Shown here: positions 18,033 through 26,121 of the stretch, one piece after another
Numbering within the stretch: the first letter of the stretch is position 1
Layout of the letters: every line of letters starts with the position of its first letter
Source: Streptomyces sp. SID13726
Lineage (GTDB): Bacteria > Actinomycetota > Actinomycetes > Streptomycetales > Streptomycetaceae
Direction: 5' to 3'
Assembly (NCBI RefSeq): GCF_010548375.1
Contig: NZ_JAAGLY010000016.1
Span: forward strand, 1 to 64,000
Length of the DNA stretch: 64,000 bases
The notes under the pieces: model-generated
Databases searched by the model: none
The model's input: the letters and a program-made list of their open reading frames with translations, nothing else
Told to the model about the DNA's origin: nothing
Program-made: the position numbers and the translations under genes

Positions 18033-19679
18033 GTGAACGGTCCCCTCATCGTCCAGTCCGACAAGACCCTGCTCCTGGAGGTCGACCACGAGCAGGCCGA
18101 CGAGTGCCGCCGGGCCATCGCGCCGTTCGCGGAGCTGGAGCGGGCGCCCGAGCACATCCACACCTACCGGGTGACCCCGCTGGGCCTGTGGAACGCGCGC
18201 GCCGCCGGGCACGACGCCGAGCAGGTCGTGGACGCCCTGGTGCAGTACAGCCGGTATCCGGTGCCGCACGCGCTGCTCGTCGACGTCGCCGAGACGATGG
18301 ACCGGTACGGGCGGCTCACCCTCAGCAAGCACCCCGCGCACGGACTCGTCCTCACCACCACCGACCGGCCGGTCCTGGAGGAGATCCTGCGCTCCAAGCG
18401 GATCACCCCGCTGGTCGGGGCGCGGCTCGACCCGGACACCGTGGTCGTGCACCCCTCCGAGCGCGGGCAGATCAAGCAGACCCTGCTCAAGCTGGGCTGG
18501 CCCGCCGAGGACCTCGCCGGGTACGTGGACGGCGAGGCGCATCCGATCGAGCTGGACGAGGACGGGTGGGCGCTGCGGCCGTATCAGAAGCAGGCCGTGG
18601 AGAACTTCTGGCACGGCGGGAGCGGAGTCGTCGTGCTGCCCTGTGGCGCGGGGAAGACCCTCGTCGGCGCCGGTGCCATGGCGCAGGCCAAGTCGACCAC
18701 CCTCATCCTCGTCACCAACACCGTCTCCGCCCGGCAGTGGAAGCACGAGCTGGTGAAGCGGACCTCGCTGACCGAGGAGGAGATCGGCGAGTACAGCGGG
18801 ACGCGCAAGGAGATCCGGCCCGTCACCATCGCCACCTACCAGGTGCTCACCACCCGGCGGAAGGGCGTCTACCCGCACCTGGAGCTCTTCGACTCCCGGG
18901 ACTGGGGGCTCATCCTCTACGACGAGGTGCATCTGCTGCCCGCTCCTGTCTTCAAGTTCACCGCCGACCTCCAGGCCCGGCGACGGCTCGGACTGACCGC
19001 GACCCTGGTCCGTGAGGACGGCCGCGAGTCGGACGTCTTCTCGCTCATCGGGCCCAAGCGCTTCGACGCGCCCTGGAAGGAGATCGAGGCGCAGGGCTAC
19101 ATCGCGCCCGCCGACTGCGTCGAGGTACGGGTCAACCTCACCGACTCCGAGCGGCTCGCCTACGCCACCGCCGAGCAGGAGGAGAAGTACCGCTTCTGTG
19201 CCACCACGGCGACGAAGAGGAAGGTCACGGAGGCGCTCGTCAAGCGCTTCGCGGGCCAGCAGATCCTCGTCATCGGGCAGTACATCGACCAGCTCGACGA
19301 ACTCGGCGAGCATCTGGACGCCCCCGTCATCAAGGGCGAGACCTCCAACGCCCAGCGCGAGAAGCTCTTCGACGCCTTCCGGGAGGGCGAGATCAGCGTG
19401 CTGGTGGTGTCGAAGGTCGCGAACTTCTCCATCGACCTGCCGGAGGCGACCGTCGCCATCCAGGTCTCCGGGACGTTCGGCTCACGGCAGGAAGAGGCTC
19501 AGCGGCTCGGGCGGGTGCTGCGGCCCAAGGCCGACGGGCACCAGGCGCACTTCTACTCGGTGGTGGCACGGGACACGATCGACCAGGACTTCGCCGCGCA
19601 CCGCCAGCGGTTCCTGGCGGAGCAGGGGTACGCCTACCGGATCGTGGACGCGGACGAGCTGCTGGCGGACGGGGCCTGA
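18033..19679 (+). CDS. XPB-type DNA repair helicase
   Basis: 548 residues from GTG 18033 (GGAAGG 8 nt upstream). An N-terminal damage-recognition-like domain (residues 1-175) precedes a superfamily 2 helicase core: Q-motif region LRPYQKQAV, Walker A CGAGKT (204-209), DEVH box (297-300), LTAT motif III (321-324), the RED motif typical of XPB (327-329), and QRLGR motif VI near the C terminus. It unwinds DNA using ATP and belongs to the bacterial XPB family related to the TFIIH subunit. The Helicase_C_3-like gene upstream (10661-13183) is its usual partner; the STAND operon and one minus-strand gene now lie between them. Confidence 0.95.
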   Translation: MNGPLIVQSDKTLLLEVDHEQADECRRAIAPFAELERAPEHIHTYRVTPLGLWNARAAGHDAEQVVDALVQYSRYPVPHALLVDVAETMDRYGRLTLSKHPAHGLVLTTTDRPVLEEILRSKRITPLVGARLDPDTVVVHPSERGQIKQTLLKLGWPAEDLAGYVDGEAHPIELDEDGWALRPYQKQAVENFWHGGSGVVVLPCGAGKTLVGAGAMAQAKSTTLILVTNTVSARQWKHELVKRTSLTEEEIGEYSGTRKEIRPVTIATYQVLTTRRKGVYPHLELFDSRDWGLILYDEVHLLPAPVFKFTADLQARRRLGLTATLVREDGRESDVFSLIGPKRFDAPWKEIEAQGYIAPADCVEVRVNLTDSERLAYATAEQEEKYRFCATTATKRKVTEALVKRFAGQQILVIGQYIDQLDELGEHLDAPVIKGETSNAQREKLFDAFREGEISVLVVSKVANFSIDLPEATVAIQVSGTFGSRQEEAQRLGRVLRPKADGHQAHFYSVVARDTIDQDFAAHRQRFLAEQGYAYRIVDADELLADGA

Positions 19680-19702
19680 GCCTGTGGTCCGCCGCCCCGC
19701 GC

Positions 19703-19888
19703 TCACCGGCGGCGGCGGACGCCCGCCTCCTCGCCGTACTCGCCGAGTATGACGACGTCGAGGGCCGCGCCGGCGAAGACGCGGACGGCGCGGAAGGCCT
19801 GGCCGACGCGGTGACGGTGGTTGAGGCCGGAGAGGGGGGTCGCCCCGGACGGGCGACCGGGGGCTGGGGTGAAGGTCGCTGCACTCAT
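19703..19888 (-). CDS. Small basic protein of unknown function
   Basis: 61 residues from ATG 19888 (MSAATFTPAPGRPSG). The middle contains LNHRHRVGQAFRAVRVFAGAALDVVILGEY, an amphipathic then hydrophobic helix, and the tail is basic (EEAGVRRRR). The ribosome binding site is weak (GGAG only 2 nt away), so a start a few codons upstream is possible. I recall similar small proteins beside the XPB helicase in Streptomyces but cannot assign a function. It converges with the helicase gene. Confidence 0.55.
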   Translation of the reverse strand: MSAATFTPAPGRPSGATPLSGLNHRHRVGQAFRAVRVFAGAALDVVILGEYGEEAGVRRRR

Positions 19889-20002
19889 GTCTCCATGGTG
19901 GCTGACCAGGCATAAGGAGGGCATCGGTCCCAGGTAGCCACTTCCTGTGCTACCTGAGTATCGCCCGTGGGTGGAGTCTCCCCCAGCCGGCTGAGGGACC
20001 GT

Positions 20003-20127
20003 CCCCTAGGGGTTCGGAAGGGATAAGGAAGGGACAGGGAAGGGCTTCGGAAGAGCTTCACAGGGGTTGCGGAAGGGCTGCGGTAGAGCTTCGCAAGGGC
20101 TACGGAAGGGCTACGGAAGGGCTCGGG
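20003..20127. repeat. CCCCTAGGGG palindrome followed by about ten imperfect 11-bp repeats
   Basis: After a 10-bp palindrome (20003-20012), units close to CGGAAGGGCTA recur every 10-12 bp up to about 20127. The array occupies the gap of about 375 bp upstream of the HelD-like gene. All copies have the same orientation, purine-rich on the plus strand, so they lie on one face of the helix. I see no gene in this gap; a promoter for the helicase should lie within or beside the array. Confidence 0.8.
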
Positions 20128-20264
20128 GAAAACGGTTGGCGTCCCGCCCTCCACTTCACCTAAAATCTCCGCTCTTGCCCGCCTCCCTCCCGGAGCGCCG
20201 CCGACCGGACGGAAACCGGTCGGCTTCCCACCACGTGGCCCGCAGCACCTTCGGAGGCACCCCC

Positions 20265-22364
20265 TTGTCCAGGCCGTCCACACCAGTGCCCTCACCCGTG
20301 CCCTCACCCGACGCACCCGACGCACCCGGCGCCGCCGACGACCCCCTCGCCCGCGAGCGCTCCCACCTCGCCGGCTCCCGCGCCGCCCTGCGTGCCATGC
20401 GCGAGGACGTCGAGTCGCTGGACATCAAGGACGTCACCGCGAACTGGGTCAACGCCGAGGTCCTGGCCCGCCAGATCGACGAGCGCATCAAGGCGCTGGC
20501 CGACCTCAGCGACACCCCCCTCTTCTTCGGCCGCCTCGACTACCTGCACTCCCCCGGCGCCGACCAGGCGGAGGGCGCGGACGGCGAGCGCTTCTACATC
20601 GGGCGCCGGCACGTCCACGACCACGACGGCGACCCGATGGTGATCGACTGGCGGGCGCCGGTCTCGCAGCCGTTCTACCGGGCGTCCAAGAAGGACCCGA
20701 TGGACGTCGGGCTGCGCCGCCGCTTCGGGTACACCCGCGGCGACATCACCGCGTACGAGGACGAGCACCTCTCCGACCCGGCCGAGGCCGCCACCACCAG
20801 CAAGCTCCTCCAGCAGGAGATCGAGCGCCCGCGCGTGGGCCCGATGCGCGACATCGTGGCGACGATCCAGCCCGAGCAGGACGAGATCGTACGGTCCGGT
20901 CTCGGCGGCACGGTCTGTGTGCAGGGAGGGCCGGGCACCGGGAAGACGGCCGTCGGCCTGCACCGGGTCGCGTATCTCCTCTACGCCCACCGCGAGCGGC
21001 TGGCCCGCACCGGCACCCTCGTCATCGGACCGAACAAGTCCTTCCTGCACTACATCGAGCAAGTGCTGCCCGCGCTGGGCGAGTTGACGGTCAAGCAGGC
21101 CACCGTCGACGACCTCGTGGCGCACGTCGAGGTGCGCGGCACCGACGAGGCACCCGCGGCCGTCCTCAAGGGCGACGCGAGGATGGCGGAGGTGCTGAAG
21201 CGGGCCGTGTACGCGCACGTCACCATGCCCACCGAGCCGGTGATGGTGGTGCGCGGGTCGCGCAGGTGGCGGGTGCCTGCGTACGAGATCGAGGAGATCG
21301 TAAGGGAGTTGCTGGACCGGGGTATCCGCTACGGCGCCGCCCGCGAGGCCCTTCCGCAGCGGATCGCGCACGTCGTGCTGGTGCAGATGGAGCGGTCCGG
21401 GGAGGCGCCGGACGACCGGGTGCAGGACGCGGTGGCCCGCAACGCGGCGGTGAAGGCGGCGGTCAAGTCGATCTGGCCGCCCGTCGATCCGGCGAAACTG
21501 GTCCTGCGCCTGCTGACCGACGCCGACTTCCTCGCCGCGCACGCGGAGGGGATCCTCGACGCGGACGAGCAGAAGACCATCCTCTGGGCGAAGCCCGTGC
21601 GGTCGGTGAAGTCGGCCAAGTGGGCTGCCGCGGACGCAGTGTTGATCGACGAGGCGACGGACGTCGTGGAGCGTACGCACTCGCTCGGGCACGTGGTCCT
21701 CGACGAGGCGCAGGACCTCTCCCCGATGCAGTACCGGGCGGTCGGGCGCCGCTGCTCGACCGGTTCGGCGACCGTCCTGGGCGACCTCGCGCAGGGCACC
21801 ACGCCCTGGGCGACGCGGAGTTGGGACGAGGCGCTGAGCCACCTCGGCAAGTCCGACGGCGTGATCGAGGAGCTGACGGCCGGTTTCCGCGTACCGACCG
21901 ACGTCATCACGTACGCCTCCCGTCTCCTCCCGCACATCGCGCCCGGTCTCACCCCGGTCGCGTCGGTCCGTGAGAACCCGGGGTTCTTCGACCTGCGGGA
22001 GATCTCCGGTGCGGCCGAAGTGGTCACCGCGTGCGAGGAGTTGCTGGCCAACGAGGGTTCGACCGGTCTCATCGCGGCGGACGCCCGGGTCCCGGAGCTG
22101 GCCGAGGCGCTGACGGCGGCCGGCGTCGGCTACCTCGCCCCCGGCGAGGAGACCACGACGGAGACCCGGCTCACCCTGGTCCCGGCGTCCCTGGCCAAGG
22201 GCCTGGAGTACGACTACGTCGTCCTGGACGAACCGGAGTCCGTGGTGACCGGCGAACCGGACGAACGGACCGGCCTACGACGGCTCTACGTCGCCCTGAC
22301 CCGAGCGGTGTCGGGCCTGATCGTGACGCACGCGGCCCCCTTGCCCGGGGCGCTCGCCGAGTAG
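20265..22364 (+). CDS. helD: HelD-like UvrD/Rep-type helicase, probable RNA polymerase recycling factor
   Basis: 699 residues. TTG 20265 is chosen as start because GGAGG (20253-20257) lies 7 nt upstream; the frame is open further upstream, but there it only translates the 11-bp repeat array. After a Pro-rich N terminus comes an antiparallel helical arm (residues 27-80, RERSHLAGSRAALRAM), a segment with FYIGRRHVHD and VIDWRAPVSQPFYRA typical of HelD, Walker A GGPGTGKT (221-228), VVLDEAQDLSPMQ (motif II), and a C-terminal YVALTRA motif VI. HelD proteins insert arms into RNA polymerase channels and free stalled or rifamycin-bound polymerase. A general UvrD helicase is less likely because of the N-terminal arm. 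Confidence 0.88.
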   Translation: MSRPSTPVPSPVPSPDAPDAPGAADDPLARERSHLAGSRAALRAMREDVESLDIKDVTANWVNAEVLARQIDERIKALADLSDTPLFFGRLDYLHSPGADQAEGADGERFYIGRRHVHDHDGDPMVIDWRAPVSQPFYRASKKDPMDVGLRRRFGYTRGDITAYEDEHLSDPAEAATTSKLLQQEIERPRVGPMRDIVATIQPEQDEIVRSGLGGTVCVQGGPGTGKTAVGLHRVAYLLYAHRERLARTGTLVIGPNKSFLHYIEQVLPALGELTVKQATVDDLVAHVEVRGTDEAPAAVLKGDARMAEVLKRAVYAHVTMPTEPVMVVRGSRRWRVPAYEIEEIVRELLDRGIRYGAAREALPQRIAHVVLVQMERSGEAPDDRVQDAVARNAAVKAAVKSIWPPVDPAKLVLRLLTDADFLAAHAEGILDADEQKTILWAKPVRSVKSAKWAAADAVLIDEATDVVERTHSLGHVVLDEAQDLSPMQYRAVGRRCSTGSATVLGDLAQGTTPWATRSWDEALSHLGKSDGVIEELTAGFRVPTDVITYASRLLPHIAPGLTPVASVRENPGFFDLREISGAAEVVTACEELLANEGSTGLIAADARVPELAEALTAAGVGYLAPGEETTTETRLTLVPASLAKGLEYDYVVLDEPESVVTGEPDERTGLRRLYVALTRAVSGLIVTHAAPLPGALAE

Positions 22365-22406
22365 GGTGCTGATCCGTCCCGCCATGTCCCCGAGAAAGGG
22401 CCCCTG

Positions 22407-23336
22407 TTGAGCACGCCGCCGCCTTCGCATCCCGCGTATCCGCCGGCTCAGGGGCCGTATCGGCAGAGTCCGACCGCGGGGCCGTATCAGCAGATGCCGG
22501 GGGCCGGGACCCACCAACAGCCCCCGGCGCCGGGCCCGTACGGGCAGGCGCCGGCGCACGGGCCGTACGCGGAGACGCCGACTCCAGGGCCGTACGCGCA
22601 GGCGCCGACTCCAGGGCTGTACACGGAGACGCCGTATCCGGGGAATCCGTATCCGGGGAGTCCGTACCAGCGAACGCCGTACCAGCAGACACCCCCCGCC
22701 CCTGCCTCCGCCTGCCAGATCTGCGGAGCAACCCCCGCCGCCCCGGTGAAGATCCGCGGTCACCAGGGAATGCTGGTGCTGATGCGCTTCCTGCGACGGG
22801 AGGGGGTTCTCTGCCGCACCTGCGCCCTGGCCACGTTCCGGGACATGCAGGCGGACACGATGGTGCTGGGCTGGTGGGGGCCGCTGTCGCTGCTGATCAC
22901 CCCCGTCACCCTGCTGACCAACCTCGGCGCGCTGTCCGGCATCCGCCGCGTCCCCGAACCGGCCGCACCGGGATTCCGCCCGCCACTGAACCCGGGCAAG
23001 CCGCTCTTCAAGCGCCCGGCGGGCATCCTGGCCCTGATCCCGCTGGGCCTGCTCGGCCTGGCGTTGCTGGCGATTCCGGTACTGATGGTCATCGGAGCGC
23101 TGACCGGAGGAAGCGACACCGACCCCCACCCGACCCTCACGGTCGGCTCCTGCGCCCGCAACGACACCAACTGGCCCGCCCAGTCCCTCCAACCAGAACC
23201 CTGCGACTCCGCGGCAGCGGAACTCCGCGTGGCGGAACCAGCAGCCGGCGAGTGCCCGCCCGGCGACTACCTCGCCTACCCGGAGTACAGCGAAAACGGC
23301 TCCACGTCCCTGTGTTTGCGCCCGCTGAAGGGCTAG
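22407..23336 (+). CDS. Pro/Tyr-rich membrane protein with a zinc-ribbon-like motif
   Basis: 309 residues from TTG 22407. Residues 1-95 are a disordered repeat of GPYxQxP/GPYAxTP-like units (about ten copies of a 5-9 residue motif). Then CQIC and CRTC (about 35 residues apart) form a potential zinc ribbon, followed by two regions of membrane helices (about residues 150-175 and 208-235). A short extracytoplasmic tail carries four Cys residues. Actinobacterial proteins of this layout are common near the cell envelope; function unknown. It follows the HelD-like gene by 42 bp on the same strand. Confidence 0.78.
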   Translation: MSTPPPSHPAYPPAQGPYRQSPTAGPYQQMPGAGTHQQPPAPGPYGQAPAHGPYAETPTPGPYAQAPTPGLYTETPYPGNPYPGSPYQRTPYQQTPPAPASACQICGATPAAPVKIRGHQGMLVLMRFLRREGVLCRTCALATFRDMQADTMVLGWWGPLSLLITPVTLLTNLGALSGIRRVPEPAAPGFRPPLNPGKPLFKRPAGILALIPLGLLGLALLAIPVLMVIGALTGGSDTDPHPTLTVGSCARNDTNWPAQSLQPEPCDSAAAELRVAEPAAGECPPGDYLAYPEYSENGSTSLCLRPLKG

Positions 23337-23434
23337 GGCGACAGACGAGGAAGCACCCTCACCAGCAACGCGACCACGCGTCGACCGCCACTCCGGCCAG
23401 CCGTTGCCGCCGCTGGTAGAGCCTCAGGCTGAAC

Positions 23435-23575
23435 TCACCTCAGTGTGTGCCGCTGGGTCTCCGTGGTGACGGCTCGCAGGGTCTCCGACACCTCGTCGGG
23501 GCGCATGGCGAACCTGAGCGGTCCCACGCTCACGAACTGGCCAGGGTTTTCAGGGGCCGACGCGGCCGTTCGCAC
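23435..23575 (-). pseudogene. Possible gene remnant downstream of cutC
   Basis: A 46-codon stretch beginning at GTG 23575 contains FVSVGPLRFAMRPDEVSETL, a pattern resembling the N-terminal segment of several actinobacterial hypothetical proteins, and stops soon after. It has no good ribosome binding site and is much shorter than the proteins it recalls, so it may be a truncated relic. The neighbouring stretch from 23337 to 23434 shows no gene. Confidence 0.3.
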
Positions 23576-23598
23576 CTCCAGTCCCTCCAGTCCCCCCG

Positions 23599-24309
23599 TC
23601 ACCCCCGTGACCCCCGATCCAACACCTCCCGCCACCCCCGCACCGCCCCCGCCGAAACCGGCGCCCCCCAGCCCCCCGGCCGCGCCGCGCCTCCGATGTG
23701 GAAGGCGTCCACCCCGGCCGTACGCAGTCGCGGTACGTGTTCCAGGCGCAGGCCGCCGCCGACCAGGATGCGCTGTTCGTAGCCCGGCTCGCCCGAGCGG
23801 GCCGCCTCCGCGAGGAGGGTCGGGAGGCCCTGGTCGACGCCTGTCGGGGAGCCCGCTGTGAGGTAGGTGTCGAGGCCCGGCAGGTCGGCCAGTTGTTTGC
23901 GCAGGGCGTCTCGGTCCGGGGTGTGGTCGATGGCTCGGTGGAAGGTCCAGCGGCAGCCGTCCAGTTCGGCGGTGACGCGTTCCACGGTGTCCAGGTCCAG
24001 GTCGCCGGACGCGTCGAGGAAGCCGAGGACGAACTCGTCGGCCCCGGCCTCCCGCAGCTCCCCGGCGGCCCGCACCAGCCGGCCCACGTCATGGGCGTCG
24101 CCCGCCCTGAAGCCGTCCGCCAGCCGCAGCATCACCCGTAGCGAGACGTCCACGGCGGCCCGGATCCCGGTGACCGTCGCGACCGTCGGCGTCAGGCCGT
24201 CCGCCGCCATGTCGGTCACCAGTTCCAGCCGGTCCGCGCCTCCGGCCTGGGCCGCGACCGCGTCCTCGACGTCGAGGGCGATCACCTCCAGGACTGCACG
24301 CTTGCTCAT
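23599..24309 (-). CDS. cutC: CutC family protein (copper homeostasis-type TIM barrel)
   Basis: 236 residues from ATG 24309 (MSKRAVLEVIALDVEDA). CutC hallmarks are visible: AGGADRLELV near the N terminus, RVMLR, EFVLGFLDASGDLD, a central TFHRAID and the late RILVGGGL segment. CutC proteins are TIM barrels named for copper tolerance in E. coli, but their biochemical role is disputed. Here a 13/16 match to the DasR operator overlaps the 5' region, which points to regulation by amino-sugar phosphates rather than copper. The start has no strong ribosome binding site. Confidence 0.88.
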   Translation of the reverse strand: MSKRAVLEVIALDVEDAVAAQAGGADRLELVTDMAADGLTPTVATVTGIRAAVDVSLRVMLRLADGFRAGDAHDVGRLVRAAGELREAGADEFVLGFLDASGDLDLDTVERVTAELDGCRWTFHRAIDHTPDRDALRKQLADLPGLDTYLTAGSPTGVDQGLPTLLAEAARSGEPGYEQRILVGGGLRLEHVPRLRTAGVDAFHIGGAARPGGWGAPVSAGAVRGWREVLDRGSRG

Positions 24310-24343
24310 GGGACCCCATTCGTCGGACGAGTCGAGGACAGCT

Positions 24344-24359
24344 ACAGGTCTAGTCCAAT
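24344..24359 (-). promoter_or_regulatory. DasR operator-like site (dre) upstream of cutC
   Basis: ACAGGTCTAGTCCAAT matches the Streptomyces dre consensus ACTGGTCTAGACCAGT at 13 of 16 positions and is centred about 43 bp before the cutC start codon, where repression of the promoter or leader would be expected. Confidence 0.65.
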
Positions 24360-24435
24360 TCAAGGGTACGTCGAGACGCCCCGACCCCGCGAGCATGATC
24401 CGGCCGCCACCGGAAGATGTCCGGCTCCTTCACCG

Positions 24436-25110
24436 CTACCAGAAGATGTTCAGCTCCTTCGCCTCGGCGCCCGCCAGCTCGTACGACCGCCCCTCCACCG
24501 GACGCCCCGAGTACAGCCGTACGAGAGTCGCCGCGTCCCCGATGTACCGCGCCGGAGTGCGGTCACCGGCCGTGTCGCCCAGCCGGAGCGGTTCGTCCAG
24601 GTCGTCGAGGTCGGCGTGGAGGGGGAGGTGGCCGCGCTCCCGGGTCGTACGGACGAGGAGGGTCAGCGCGTCGGGGAGGCCGGGGCCGCCGTACGCGTCC
24701 GCCTCCCCGAACACCTCCCGTACGTCCCCCGCGTGCACCCACTCCCCCAGCGCGAGGAGGTCCAGCCTGCCGCCCGCCCCGGCGATCACCGGCCCGGCGT
24801 CCGTCATCCCGCGCTCCAGCTCGTCGACGATCCGCTGGTTCGTCCAGTCCGCGCGCTCGGCGATGTCCCGGTCGTTGGACTCGGGCGAGAACACCCCCTT
24901 CTCGAACCTGCCCTCCACCGCCCGCAGCAGCGCGGACGAACAGTGCGCCAGCACGTCCCGCACGGTCCACCCCGGACACGCGGTCGTCGGCAGCGCGAAG
25001 TCGGCGTCCGGGCGGGCTCGGAGGAGGGGGATCAGGGCGTCGCGTTCGGTGGCGAGGAGGCGGCCGGGGAGTTCGGGGTCTCGTACGGCGTCCGAGGTCT
25101 CTGAAGTCAT
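24436..25110 (-). CDS. DinB-fold mycothiol-dependent maleylpyruvate isomerase family protein
   Basis: 224 residues from ATG 25110 (MTSETSDAVRD). The N-terminal domain has the family pattern TACPGWTVRDVLAHCS and a later LGEWVHAGDVREVFG, where His and Asp residues bind the metal in mycothiol S-transferases. The C-terminal part contains LDEPLRLGD and a final ELAGAEAKELNIFW. Most members act as mycothiol-dependent detoxification enzymes or isomerases; the substrate is unknown. The frame stays open upstream only because it crosses the 24-bp minisatellite, whose unit is a multiple of three. Confidence 0.82.
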   Translation of the reverse strand: MTSETSDAVRDPELPGRLLATERDALIPLLRARPDADFALPTTACPGWTVRDVLAHCSSALLRAVEGRFEKGVFSPESNDRDIAERADWTNQRIVDELERGMTDAGPVIAGAGGRLDLLALGEWVHAGDVREVFGEADAYGGPGLPDALTLLVRTTRERGHLPLHADLDDLDEPLRLGDTAGDRTPARYIGDAATLVRLYSGRPVEGRSYELAGAEAKELNIFW

Positions 25111-25143
25111 GGAGCCAAACTGCCAGGGGGCGGCACCCGCGAC

Positions 25144-25431
25144 AATGAGGCCTGGACCGCGCGGGGCGAGCAGACCTGAGCCGCGCGGGGCAACGAGGCC
25201 TGAGCCGCGCGGAGCAATCAGACCTGAGCCGCCCAGGACACGAAGACCTAGACCGCGCGGAGCAAGAAGACCTGGACCGCGCGGAGCAACGAGGCCTGAG
25301 CCGCCCACGACAAGCAGGCCTGGACCGCCCGGATCAATCAGGCCTGAACCGCACGGGGCGACAAGGCCTGACCCCGCCCACGCCAACGCGGCCCGACCCG
25401 CCCGAGCCAAGCAGGCCCGACCCGCACGGGA
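25144..25431. repeat. Minisatellite: twelve copies of a 24-bp unit
   Basis: Twelve consecutive units, each exactly 24 bp and resembling AACGAGGCCTGAGCCGCGCG plus GAGC, fill most of the 331-bp gap between two divergent genes. Units differ at scattered positions. Copies on both edges carry CAATGAG, which also stands directly before the ATG at 25442, so the array seems to have grown from the 5' region of that gene. No separate gene is visible here. Confidence 0.95.
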
Positions 25432-25441
25432 CAATGAGCCC

Positions 25442-26095
25442 ATGACTGAGGCCATGGCCGAATCCCACGCGCTCCGCGACCGTTTCACCGCCGCCCTGGA
25501 CGGAGCCCGGGGCGCCAACGGCCCCGACCCCCTCCCGTACGCCGACAACCTCCTCGCCCGCTGGCGGGAGCCGCAGCGGCGGTACCACACGGTCGCCCAT
25601 CTCACCGCGGTCCTCGACCACGTCGACGTCCTGGCGGAGCACGCGGACGACCCCCAACTGGTGCGGCTCGCCGCCTGGTTCCACGACGCCGTCTACCTCC
25701 CGGACCGCTCCGAGAACGAGGAGCGCTCCGCCCGTCTCGCCGAACGCGCGCTCCCCGAGGCCGGGGTCCCCGAAAGCGCCACGGCCGAGGTCGCCCGTCT
25801 GGTCCGCCTCACCGTCACCCACGCCCCCGCCGACGGCGACCGCAACGGCGAGGTGCTGTGCGACGCCGACCTCGCGATCCTCGCCGCCCCGCCCGCCGCG
25901 TACGCCGCCTACACGGCCGCCGTACGCGAGGAGTACGGCTTCGTGCCGGCCGACGCCTTCCGTGACGGACGGTCCGCGATCCTGCGCCAACTGCTGGATC
26001 TTCCCCGGCTGTTCAGGACGCCGTACGGGGAACGCGCATGGGAGGCCACGGCCCGCCACAACCTCTCCTCCGAGCTGGAAATGCTGTCGCTCTGA
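25442..26095 (+). CDS. HD-domain protein, predicted metal-dependent phosphohydrolase
   Basis: 217 residues from ATG 25442 (MTEAMAESHALRD). The HD-fold metal site is represented by RYHTVAHLTAVL and AAWFHDAVY, followed by a helix with ENEERSARLAE and a later LCDADLAIL that supplies another acidic ligand. Homologues are annotated as predicted metal-dependent HD phosphohydrolases; the substrate is unknown. Translation starts immediately after the minisatellite array (11 bp), with no clear ribosome binding site, so a leaderless mRNA or expression sensitivity to repeat number is possible. Confidence 0.83.
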   Translation: MTEAMAESHALRDRFTAALDGARGANGPDPLPYADNLLARWREPQRRYHTVAHLTAVLDHVDVLAEHADDPQLVRLAAWFHDAVYLPDRSENEERSARLAERALPEAGVPESATAEVARLVRLTVTHAPADGDRNGEVLCDADLAILAAPPAAYAAYTAAVREEYGFVPADAFRDGRSAILRQLLDLPRLFRTPYGERAWEATARHNLSSELEMLSL

Positions 26096-26121
26096 GGCGC
26101 CCGGCGCCTTAGCCTGCCCGC

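Noticed and set aside
20055..20080. Possible RAE upstream of the HelD-like gene (GGGGTTGCGGAAGGG)
   Set aside because: It is one unit of the 11-bp repeat array and has no palindromic symmetry, unlike the true RAE at 32182.
25144..25431. CRISPR-like array
   Set aside because: The units are directly contiguous tandem repeats without spacers, and no cas genes are nearby.
23867..25441. Plus-strand frame running into the HD-domain gene
   Set aside because: It is antisense to cutC and the DinB-fold gene and stays open through the minisatellite only because the unit is 24 bp.
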